Positions 1 to 5,303 of a stretch of DNA of 5,303 nt are shown here, piece after piece. Made by a program: the position numbers and the translations under genes. Each line of letters starts with the position of its first letter. Position 1 is the first letter of the stretch. The notes beneath the pieces were generated by a model, which saw nothing but the letters and a program-made list of their open reading frames with translations, had not been told where the DNA came from and did no database searches. Source of the DNA: Desulfotignum sp. Its GTDB lineage: Bacteria; Desulfobacterota; Desulfobacteria; Desulfobacterales; Desulfobacteraceae. The stretch is from positions 1 to 5,303 of the forward strand of contig JAABRW010000086.1 of the NCBI GenBank assembly GCA_011390695.1, written 5' to 3'.

Positions 1-1
1 A

Positions 2-1024
2 ATGACCCAAAAAGCGTCAGCTGCAAAGGCGATACGGGAAACCTTTATCAGAAGTGTGAAAAAACGGCTCCTGGCCGATCCTGAGATACCGGTGGGGTCA
101 TTTTGCAGTGGCGGGCTTGACAGCAGTCTGGTTGCGGCCATTGCAGCTGATGAAATTCCGAATCTTCATACCTATGTGGTGGGCATGGAAGACCAAAACG
201 GAGAACTCAGTGATGATATCAAAGCCGCCCGGATTGCAGCAAAACATATCGGCTCCACCCATCATGAATATGTTTTTACCGAAGATGAATATTATGAAGC
301 ATTGCCCATTGTGATCAACAAACTGGAAACCTATGACCCGTCTCTGGTGAGATGTGCCGTGCCCTGTTATTTTACCTGTAAGGCAGCGGCTGAACACTGC
401 ACCGTGGTGTTGACCGGTGAAGGTGCGGACGAGGTGTTTACCGGATATCACTACATGAAGCATTTTCCGTTTGATAAACTCAATCTGGAGGCCCGGCGGT
501 GTATTCAAAATCTCCACAATATCAACCTGCAGCGGGCCGACCGCATGGGAATGCTTTTCAGCCTGGAACTCCGGGTGCCGTTTCTGGATGTGGAGATGAT
601 CAAGCTGGGGATGCAGATACCGCCGGAACTGAAAATCCGCGAGCACCACGGAGCAAAAATTGAAAAATGGATTCTCCGGGAAGCGTTCCAGGATACCGGT
701 TACCTGCCTGATGAGATTTTGTGGCGGTACAAGGTTCAGTATACCCAGGGTGCCGGGTGCGAAGATTTGGGGGAACGGCTTGCAAACCAGATGAGTGATG
801 AAGAATTTCAACAGCTCAAAGCGGAACATCCCAAAGCGGTACTCAACAGCAAAGAAGCTGCCTATTATTTTAAAATTTTCAGGCAGTATCACCCCCAGGA
901 TTCCATTCTCAAATCCATCGGTATCTGGACAGGATTTGATTTTGCCGAAGAAAGGGAAAAAGTTCATGGCACTGTGGATGGTGACCGGAAACATAACTGG
1001 TCTGAAAACAAAGAAGCTGTATAG
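2..1024 (+). CDS. AsnB-type asparagine synthetase, synthetase (C-terminal) domain, probably 5'-partial
   Basis: The product belongs to the ATP-dependent AsnB synthetase family. These enzymes adenylate the aspartate side chain and replace AMP with ammonia to make asparagine in the cytoplasm. Counting from the first ATG, the PP-loop ATP motif SGGLDSS is at residues 36-42. ETYD is at 109-112, LTGEGADEVFTGY at 137-149, LRVPFLD at 190-196, and a WRYKVQY segment with the conserved lysine (K244) at 241-247. All of these match the E. coli AsnB synthetase domain in order and spacing. The 340 residues cover only that domain; the roughly 200-residue glutamine amidotransferase domain that normally precedes it is not in the window. 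The ATG lies at the window edge with no visible ribosome binding site, so I expect the gene to start upstream. A free-standing synthetase domain is the alternative. The stop is TAG. The gene converges on the Hdr operon. AsnB-like domains also amidate other substrates, so the exact substrate is less certain than the family. Confidence 0.85.
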   Translation: MTQKASAAKAIRETFIRSVKKRLLADPEIPVGSFCSGGLDSSLVAAIAADEIPNLHTYVVGMEDQNGELSDDIKAARIAAKHIGSTHHEYVFTEDEYYEALPIVINKLETYDPSLVRCAVPCYFTCKAAAEHCTVVLTGEGADEVFTGYHYMKHFPFDKLNLEARRCIQNLHNINLQRADRMGMLFSLELRVPFLDVEMIKLGMQIPPELKIREHHGAKIEKWILREAFQDTGYLPDEILWRYKVQYTQGAGCEDLGERLANQMSDEEFQQLKAEHPKAVLNSKEAAYYFKIFRQYHPQDSILKSIGIWTGFDFAEEREKVHGTVDGDRKHNWSENKEAV

Positions 1025-1047
1025 ACAAACAGGTTGAAATTGACAGT

Positions 1048-1093
1048 ACCGGGATCGGGGGGAGTGCATGGTTATCACCCCCCCCTTGCCGGT
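1048..1093. terminator. GC-rich stem-loop after the asparagine synthetase gene, possible terminator
   Basis: An imperfect hairpin can be drawn here. ACCGG (1048-1052) pairs with CCGGT (1089-1093), GGGGGG (1057-1062) with CCCCCC (1079-1084), and GTG (1064-1066) with CAC (1076-1078). There is one bulged A at 1063, an internal 4x4 loop, and a 9-base apical loop. It begins 23 bases after the + strand stop codon, a usual place for a terminator. No T-run follows on either strand, so it is not a canonical intrinsic terminator. It could instead protect the mRNA 3' end. Confidence 0.3.
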
Positions 1094-1117
1094 GCGATAT
1101 CTGCACTCAGGTCAGGC

Positions 1118-1151
1118 AAAAAAGGTGCGCTCTGTGAATGCAGTGGACCTT
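1118..1151 (-). terminator. Weak intrinsic terminator candidate for the Hdr operon
   Basis: Read on the minus strand, AAGGT (1151-1147) can pair with ACCTT (1126-1122). An inner CTG/CAG stem (1143-1141 with 1134-1132) closes a 6-base loop. The transcript then has a run of six T (1123-1118), two of which belong to the stem. It lies about 100 bases downstream of the HdrD-like stop codon. The stem is short and AT-rich at its base, so this is only a candidate. Confidence 0.3.
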
Positions 1152-1251
1152 CCGTGTTCATCCATGATGAAAATTTCCTGATTGATCCCCCTGCTGAATC
1201 AGTCCTGCAATCCTGCTGCTGAACCCCTGCCGGCGGGAACAACAGCGTACT

Positions 1252-2463
1252 TCACAGTATCAATGCTTCAGATGCCAGGGCTGCAACGGTATCCACTTTC
1301 ATGCCCAGCGCAAAATGGGTGGACAGCTCGCCGAGTTGCCGGTGGCAGGACAGACAGGCCGTGGCCAGGTGTTTTAATCCTGTGGCCTTCATCTGGTCCG
1401 CTTTGGGTTTTCCTGTGATCATGCGTTTTTTGGTGGTGCTGGAATCCTGGAGAATCCCCCCGCCGCCGCCGCAGCACACCCCGTCCTGCCGGTTGGGAAC
1501 CAGTTCTTTTACACCGTGACAGCACAGGGCCAGCAGCTGCCGTGGGGGATCGTATCCGCCGGATTTTCTGGCCACATTGCACGGATCATGGTAGGCGATT
1601 TCATAGGGGTGGACATCCGGGTCAAATGTAAGGATTCCTTTTTTTGCATATTCCAGGCACAGTTCCGGTATGCTGACCACGTTGAATCGGGGTTCTCTGC
1701 CCAGCAGCTGTGCCACCTGGCATTTGAGCACGTGGTATCCATGGCCGCATTCACTTAAGACCAGGGTTTCAATGCCCAGTTCTTCGGCTGGTTCCACCAC
1801 CATGCGGGCCATTTTTTCCGCCACATCATCTTTTCCCACAAAATATCCCCAGTTGGTGACATCGGTATGGTGGGAAGACAGGGTCCAGGTTTCGCCCATG
1901 GCATAAAACAGCTTTGCCATGGCTGTCAGGTGCATAAGGTTGATGCCCAGCTCCCGGGGGTTGGGCAGGTACAGAAATTTACAGCCGGGCTGGTCATGAA
2001 GAATCTGTGCATCGGGGTTTTCCATGTCATCAGAAAATTCTTCGGACATCCATTCCACGGTTTCCACAAATTCTTCTTTGGTCAATCCGTTGACATCCCC
2101 CACTTCCAGCCGGGTTTTGATGCCTTTTTTGATATCATCGGGAATCTGGCCGGCAGCAGCGGCCAGTCCCCTGGCCCGGGTGACCACAAGATCCATGGTG
2201 ATGCCCATGGGGCAGTCCTGGGTGCAGCGATTGCATACCAGGCAGTCCCAGAGCATGTTGCTGTCAACCAAAGCGTCCTCCAGTCCAAGGGCGGCCATGC
2301 GGACTATCTGCCGCGGCATGGGCCCGCCGGGGCCGTCAAACCAGGTACACCGGGAATTGCAGACCCCGCAGGTCAGGCATTCATCTGTATTGTCTCCTTT
2401 GGTCAGCTGGTTGAGCAGCCGGGCCAGGTCTGTATTTTTGTTCGGGGTTGCGGTTTTCATCAT
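1252..2463 (-). CDS. HdrD-like iron-sulfur protein (HdrC-HdrB fusion type, CCG domain)
   Basis: This is a heterodisulfide reductase D-type subunit of 403 residues, the layout of HdrC (two [4Fe-4S] clusters) fused to HdrB (CCG domain). The first cluster motif is C29-x2-C32-x2-C35-x3-C39. The second is C74-x2-C77-x2-C80-x3-C84 followed by proline. The C-terminal CCG site comprises C295, C330-C331 in CCGGGGG, and C370-x2-C373. This is the CX(31-39)CC...CxxC pattern that binds the non-cubane [4Fe-4S] pair in HdrB. The equivalent first CCG repeat (about 160-250) is degenerate, keeping only C161 and the SECGHGYH segment with C239. No signal peptide or membrane span is visible, so it should be cytoplasmic. 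It probably receives electrons from the HdrA-like partner upstream and reduces a disulfide or other acceptor at the CCG site. The start chosen is ATG 2463-2461, preceded by AAGGA at a 5-base spacing. The adjacent ATG at 2460 is equally possible, and a TTG at 2466 is less likely. Relatives include GlcF, DsrK, TmcB/HmcF and BamD, so the substrate cannot be told from sequence. Confidence 0.87.
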   Translation of the reverse strand: MMKTATPNKNTDLARLLNQLTKGDNTDECLTCGVCNSRCTWFDGPGGPMPRQIVRMAALGLEDALVDSNMLWDCLVCNRCTQDCPMGITMDLVVTRARGLAAAAGQIPDDIKKGIKTRLEVGDVNGLTKEEFVETVEWMSEEFSDDMENPDAQILHDQPGCKFLYLPNPRELGINLMHLTAMAKLFYAMGETWTLSSHHTDVTNWGYFVGKDDVAEKMARMVVEPAEELGIETLVLSECGHGYHVLKCQVAQLLGREPRFNVVSIPELCLEYAKKGILTFDPDVHPYEIAYHDPCNVARKSGGYDPPRQLLALCCHGVKELVPNRQDGVCCGGGGGILQDSSTTKKRMITGKPKADQMKATGLKHLATACLSCHRQLGELSTHFALGMKVDTVAALASEALIL

Positions 2464-2468
2464 CAATG

Positions 2469-2473
2469 TCCTT
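2469..2473 (-). promoter_or_regulatory. Shine-Dalgarno of the HdrD-like gene, overlapping the upstream stop codon
   Basis: On the minus strand AAGGA lies five bases before ATG 2463. Its first A is the last base of the HdrA-like TGA stop (2475-2473). Only 9 bases separate the stop from the next start. This arrangement suggests translational coupling and a fixed stoichiometry of the two subunits. Confidence 0.7.
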
Positions 2474-4935
2474 CATGAAATATGTGCATCTGAAATGATG
2501 CGGGCAAAGGTCTGTGTTTCATTGGCTGCCACCGGGTGCCAGGAGGCCTTGTCCGGTGTGATACCGGGCATGGCTGCCACCTGCGCCACTTCCCTTTGTG
2601 CAGTGGTGTTGCCGTTCATGGACAGGCAGTTGTCTTCATGGCAGCCGGCAACAATGACCTTTTTTGCCCCGTTTATCAGGGATTTGAGTACCAGGTTGGT
2701 ACTGGTGCGGCAGGCACAGGGAACCGGGATCAACTGGATGTGGTCCTTTAAGTCCAAAGGCCCGGCTGCCAGGGCTGCCGAACGTTGGCAGGCCAGAATC
2801 ACCACCCGGTCTTTCCGGACCTGGTCTGCCACCTGGTCCGTGGAAAAATTTTCAGATGTAATGGCAAAAGCCGGGCAGTTGGCCACACACAGGTGACACC
2901 CGAAACAGGCGGCTGCCAGAATTTCCGGGCGGGCCTTGTCATTGAGGACAATGGCATGGTGGGGGCAGATGCGCAGGCAGGTGAGGCACCGGGCGCATTT
3001 TTTCTGGTTTACCTCCACCCCGTGATCCGGGGCAGGGCAGGAAAAATCCAGGTCTGCCATAATGCTGTGCAGTTCTGCAGCAAGATCGGTGTCATCCACC
3101 TCGTCATGGCAGGTACCGGCAAAATAGATCCCTTTTCTGGGGCTTTTGGTCAGCCGGTGCCGGACATTGGGGGACTGGAGAAACCCGTCTGTGTCCTGTT
3201 TTTGCTTCAAAAGACCGGCAATCTGCACAAAATCGGTGCCGGGCACCGGAGCAGACGGAATGACCAGGGCATTGCAGGACACTGTGACGGGAATGCCGGG
3301 CAGGGTGGCTTCGTCAATTGTCAGGCCAAATCCGGTGTCTGTTTTTTGGATCTGGATATCTGCCGGGGTGTTGACCCGCAGAAACCGTACCCCTGCCTTG
3401 CGGGCCCGGTCATACATTTGCTGGCCTGCGGCCCCGTGCACCAGCATTTTGTTCATGACCACCGTGACCTGTCTGCCGGTATTTTGTGCTGCCATGGCAG
3501 ATGTCAGGGCCAGGCGTGCCCCTGTTTTAGATTCCGGGCCAATGTAATCCAACAGGATGGCACTGGCATCCGGCAGCTGATCCGCCGGGATTTTGGAAAA
3601 ATCCGCCAGGGTAATGGCTTGGGCCAAAGGTTCTTGTCCGGCCACTGTTTTGTATTCTGTTTCAGGCGCGGCAATGATGGCCCGGCAGGTCATGGATCGG
3701 CGCATGCCTGCCTGCTCATACCAGACCGTGAAGCAGCCTGCAGCCCCGTCCACGCCCAGGATTCTGTCCGGATCCATAAGGGTGACCCCTGCAGGGGCGG
3801 TGCCCTGCCCGAAGCAGAAGGTTTTGTGTCCGTTATCCGCAAGGGTCTGTGCGATTGTCGCTGCCTGTGGTCCGTCCCCCCAGACCAGGACATCACTGGT
3901 ACCGGTCGGCACCTGTTTGAGTTCCGCCAGAACCCTGGCTGCGGCAATCCGACCTTCCTGTCTGGATCCCAGGATGTCTTTGGGTCCGGCTGCGCACCCG
4001 GCCACATGGATACCGTCAGGTAAAACCGCATCTTGTGTGTTGAAAAATCCCCAGCGGTTGGGGGTGATACCCAGCCGGGATGCGAGATGTTCCAGTTCCG
4101 GGGACGGGGCCATGCCCACGGAAAGCACCACCAGGTCAAAAGACCGGGCAACCCTGGACCGGGAGCCCGGATCCTCGGTGACCATACGCATCCGGCCCGT
4201 TTCCCTGTCTTCCAGTATTTCCGCCGGCACTCCCTGGACCATGTCGATTCCGGCAGACAGATCAGCTGCCAGGCACCTTGTTTCCTTGCCAATGGTCTGC
4301 AGGTCCATGTGAAACAGGGTGATGGCGGCATCCGGCAGGAGATGCAGCAGTTTGGCAGTATGGCGCAAAGAGATTTTACAGCAGACCTGGGAGCAGAAAT
4401 CGCGCTGCAGCTGCCGGTTTCTGGAGCCCACGCACTGGATGAAGGCGATCTCCGGGGCAGGGGTGTTTCCCAGAAAATCGGTCAGGGTGTCTTCTTTGAG
4501 CACCTGATTCAGCTGTGCCGTGGTGATGATCTTGTCATGTTCTGTGAAATGAAGGCCCGGCAACAGGGAGGGTACGGGATCAAACGGTGAAAACCCGGTG
4601 GCCAGGATGATCCTGGCGGCCGGAATCATTTCTCCGGAGGTCAGACGGACGTCAAATCCCTGCCCGGTTTTTTCAAGGCTATCCAGGGTTGTATTCAGGT
4701 GTACAGAAATGTTCGGATGACGGGTTGTCTGGTGCGCCATGTCCCGGGCCAGGCATGCCCCGCACTGCCGGCAGGCATCGGTGGCCATGCAGGCCCAGGA
4801 TGCGGCATGTCCGCCCAGCCGGTCTGCGGCTTCAACAAGGTGCACCGTTATATCCCGGTCCCCCAAAGTTCTGGCGGCTGCCATGCCGGCAACCCCGCCC
4901 CCCAGGACCAGTACGCTGTCAAAAGAAGGTGTCAT
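2473..4935 (-). CDS. HdrA-like FAD/iron-sulfur protein with tandem HdrA-like half, 2x[4Fe-4S] ferredoxin and MvhD-like C-terminus
   Basis: This is an 820-residue soluble flavoprotein of the HdrA family, the flavin subunit that splits or merges electron pairs in Hdr complexes. Domains in order: (a) An FAD-binding Rossmann fold with GGGVAG at 12-17, ATGF at 112-115 and a closing HVAGCAAGPKDI segment at 310-321. It has a cysteine cluster C49-x5-C55-x2-C58-x2-C61. It also has the HdrA signature C168-x12-C181-x3-C185-C186, which binds a [4Fe-4S] cluster. (b) A second HdrA/thioredoxin-reductase-like half, about 345-628. Its nucleotide loop is degenerate (WGDGPQAA, 352-359), cluster cysteines are absent, and it closes with GIYFAGTC (602-609). 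(c) A ferredoxin segment with C647-x2-C650-x2-C653-x3-C657 and C677-x2-C680-x2-C683-x3-C687. (d) An MvhD-like domain, about 710-790, with C716, C740, C742, C765 and C770. The start is ATG 4935, which has GGAGG five bases upstream; an ATG at 4968 lacks this support. Relatives with similar fusions are QmoB and BamE. The family is clear; the redox partner and substrate are not. Confidence 0.9.
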   Translation of the reverse strand: MTPSFDSVLVLGGGVAGMAAARTLGDRDITVHLVEAADRLGGHAASWACMATDACRQCGACLARDMAHQTTRHPNISVHLNTTLDSLEKTGQGFDVRLTSGEMIPAARIILATGFSPFDPVPSLLPGLHFTEHDKIITTAQLNQVLKEDTLTDFLGNTPAPEIAFIQCVGSRNRQLQRDFCSQVCCKISLRHTAKLLHLLPDAAITLFHMDLQTIGKETRCLAADLSAGIDMVQGVPAEILEDRETGRMRMVTEDPGSRSRVARSFDLVVLSVGMAPSPELEHLASRLGITPNRWGFFNTQDAVLPDGIHVAGCAAGPKDILGSRQEGRIAAARVLAELKQVPTGTSDVLVWGDGPQAATIAQTLADNGHKTFCFGQGTAPAGVTLMDPDRILGVDGAAGCFTVWYEQAGMRRSMTCRAIIAAPETEYKTVAGQEPLAQAITLADFSKIPADQLPDASAILLDYIGPESKTGARLALTSAMAAQNTGRQVTVVMNKMLVHGAAGQQMYDRARKAGVRFLRVNTPADIQIQKTDTGFGLTIDEATLPGIPVTVSCNALVIPSAPVPGTDFVQIAGLLKQKQDTDGFLQSPNVRHRLTKSPRKGIYFAGTCHDEVDDTDLAAELHSIMADLDFSCPAPDHGVEVNQKKCARCLTCLRICPHHAIVLNDKARPEILAAACFGCHLCVANCPAFAITSENFSTDQVADQVRKDRVVILACQRSAALAAGPLDLKDHIQLIPVPCACRTSTNLVLKSLINGAKKVIVAGCHEDNCLSMNGNTTAQREVAQVAAMPGITPDKASWHPVAANETQTFARIISDAHIS

Positions 4936-4940
4936 ATGGG

Positions 4941-4945
4941 CCTCC
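4941..4945 (-). promoter_or_regulatory. Strong Shine-Dalgarno (GGAGG) fixing the HdrA-like start
   Basis: On the minus strand GGAGG is followed by five bases and then ATG at 4935-4933. This places the start 11 codons downstream of the longest open frame. The protein then begins directly before the FAD-binding fold, as in other HdrA proteins. Confidence 0.8.
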
Positions 4946-4995
4946 AAAGAATCATCTGGAAAATGCAATCGTTTTTACACAGCAGTCTTACCACA

Positions 4996-5007
4996 TTCAC
5001 GGGTGAA
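4996..5007. promoter_or_regulatory. Small perfect palindrome, possible operator
   Basis: TTCAC at 4996-5000 and GTGAA at 5003-5007 form a perfect inverted repeat around a GG centre. It lies 61-72 bases upstream of the HdrA-like start and overlaps the candidate -35 element. It does not match an operator I can name with confidence. Arms of five bases can occur by chance. Confidence 0.25.
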
Positions 5008-5028
5008 AAAAAACGGTTTTAACATCTG

Positions 5029-5303
5029 CTAATCAACCAGTTCAAAGCGGTCATGTTTTGCGGCTTTTTTGTCAAAGGTGAGAATGGCGCTGCATCCGCT
5101 GATTTTTGCCGACCCTGCAATCAGAATATCTGAAAGATCCACCGTGTTTTTCGGGGCAAAATGGACCAGCTGCTGCAACACGGCCGGTTGTTCAAATTTC
5201 AGAACAGGCATTGATAAAAGATCATCGACGGTTTCTATGATCTCTGCTCGTGAGATGTCATAAACAGATTCCAGAACCCAGATTATTTCCAGAACCACAA
5301 CCA
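5029..5303 (-). CDS. PIN-domain (VapC-type) ribonuclease, C-terminal part, cut by the window edge
   Basis: PIN-domain toxins of VapB-VapC systems are metal-dependent ribonucleases that cut specific RNAs to stop growth; the antitoxin VapB neutralises them. The visible 91 codons correspond to the C-terminal two thirds of a typical protein of about 130-140 residues. Features, counted from the GTG at 5298: LEIIWVLESVYDISRAEI (3-20) matches the usual E-hxWVL-x2-VY-x-hSR helix with the second acidic residue E4. DLSDILIAGSA (54-64) carries the third (D57). LTFDKKA (73-79) carries the fourth (D76). The first catalytic aspartate near the N-terminus is off the right edge, because the frame stays open to 5303. 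The GTG is therefore unlikely to be the true start. The stop is TAG at 5031-5029. The antitoxin is not in the window; it would normally lie just upstream, beyond the edge. Composition looks less GC-rich than the Hdr genes, as is common for mobile toxin-antitoxin genes. A PIN protein with another role is possible. Confidence 0.75.
   Translation of the reverse strand, partial: VVVLEIIWVLESVYDISRAEIIETVDDLLSMPVLKFEQPAVLQQLVHFAPKNTVDLSDILIAGSAKISGCSAILTFDKKAAKHDRFELVD

Larger units (their letters stand above)
1025..1251. other. Convergent intergenic gap, no credible gene
   Basis: This stretch separates the stop codon of the asparagine synthetase (+) from the stop codon of the HdrD-like gene (-). 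Short open frames cross it, but none has family-like sequence or a convincing ribosome binding site. It holds two stem-loop candidates, listed separately. It also has a direct repeat CTGCTGAA at 1191-1198 and 1216-1223, and a 6-base inverted pair CTGATT/AATCAG around 1179-1203. The repeat and the pair are short enough to be chance. The natural role of the region is transcription termination from both sides. Confidence 0.6.
4936..5028 (-). promoter_or_regulatory. Upstream region of the hdr operon: weak promoter candidate
   Basis: This 93-base gap lies between the PIN-domain gene stop and the HdrA-like start, both on the minus strand. A possible sigma70-type promoter is GTGAAT (5000-4995) and TAAAAA (4977-4972), with a 17-base spacer. 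The match to consensus is poor, at 3/6 and 4/6. An eight-T run lies further upstream at 5013-5006, but no good stem precedes it, so it is a poor terminator for the PIN gene. Read-through from upstream remains possible. Confidence 0.25.

Noticed and set aside
98..1078. Minus-strand open frame (326 codons) covering nearly all of the asparagine synthetase gene
   Set aside because: It is antisense to a well-supported gene. Its translation resembles no family I know, and it runs on into the intergenic hairpin.
1034..1222. Small + strand open frame (62 codons) in the convergent gap
   Set aside because: It runs through the GC-rich stem-loop, has no good ribosome binding site, and its product has no recognisable feature.
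1867..2478. Plus-strand open frame (203 codons) opposite the HdrD-like gene
   Set aside because: It is a mirror of the ferredoxin and linker region of the HdrD-like protein, with no motif of its own.
2785..4023. Long + strand open frame (412 codons) opposite the HdrA-like gene
   Set aside because: It is antisense to a gene with clear domains and cysteine motifs. Its translation is low in recognisable motifs and rich in Gly, Cys and His, as expected for a mirror of GC-rich coding sequence. No ribosome binding site supports it.
1252..4935. Selenocysteine in the Hdr pair, as known for some Hdr and MvhD-type proteins
   Set aside because: Both frames are continuous with no internal TGA, and the non-cysteine position in the MvhD-like domain is serine. 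No evidence for recoding.
4936..4968. Upstream ATG at 4968 as the start of the HdrA-like protein
   Set aside because: The 11 extra residues precede the FAD fold without similarity to it. The ATG at 4935 has GGAGG at an ideal spacing inside that stretch.
5006..5040. T-run after the PIN-domain gene as an intrinsic terminator
   Set aside because: Only a 4-base GGTT/AACC pairing can be found before the eight T, which is too weak for a terminator stem.
1..5303. CRISPR array, tRNA, rRNA or insertion sequence
   Set aside because: No regularly spaced direct repeats, no cloverleaf-like segment, and no transposase-like frame or terminal inverted repeats were seen.

Overview
The window looks like part of an anaerobic bacterial chromosome. 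The two central genes encode Hdr-type (heterodisulfide reductase-like) iron-sulfur flavoproteins. Their composition and gene style fit a sulfate-reducing Desulfobacterota (Desulfobacteraceae-like) genome. That taxonomic guess is an inference from gene type and moderately high GC, not from any marker gene.

Layout. (1) Positions 2-1024 on the + strand hold the synthetase (C-terminal) domain of an AsnB-type asparagine synthetase. It probably continues off the left edge. (2) Positions 1025-1251 are a 227-base convergent intergenic gap with no credible gene. It contains a GC-rich stem-loop and a weak minus-strand terminator candidate. (3) Positions 1252-4935 on the - strand form a tight two-gene operon. 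The promoter-proximal gene (4935-2473) is an 820-residue HdrA-like flavoprotein with a tandem HdrA-like half, a two-cluster ferredoxin segment and an MvhD-like C-terminus. The second gene (2463-1252) is a 403-residue HdrD-like protein, in effect an HdrC-HdrB fusion. The second gene's Shine-Dalgarno overlaps the stop codon of the first. (4) Positions 4936-5028 are a short upstream region with a strong Shine-Dalgarno, a small perfect palindrome and a weak promoter candidate. (5) Positions 5029-5303 on the - strand are the C-terminal part of a PIN-domain (VapC-type) ribonuclease, cut by the right edge.

How the genes work together. In methanogens HdrA, HdrB, HdrC and MvhD are separate proteins. 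Here all four functions appear packed into two polypeptides. The expected electron route is MvhD-like domain, ferredoxin clusters and HdrA flavin, then the HdrC-like clusters and the HdrB-like CCG site. No transmembrane segment is evident, so the complex should be cytoplasmic. The electron donor and the final substrate are not encoded in the window. The main oddities are the altered cysteine set of the MvhD-like domain, the second HdrA-like half lacking cluster cysteines, and the expanded cysteine motif in the first half. The asparagine synthetase and the PIN-domain gene have no evident functional link to the Hdr pair.
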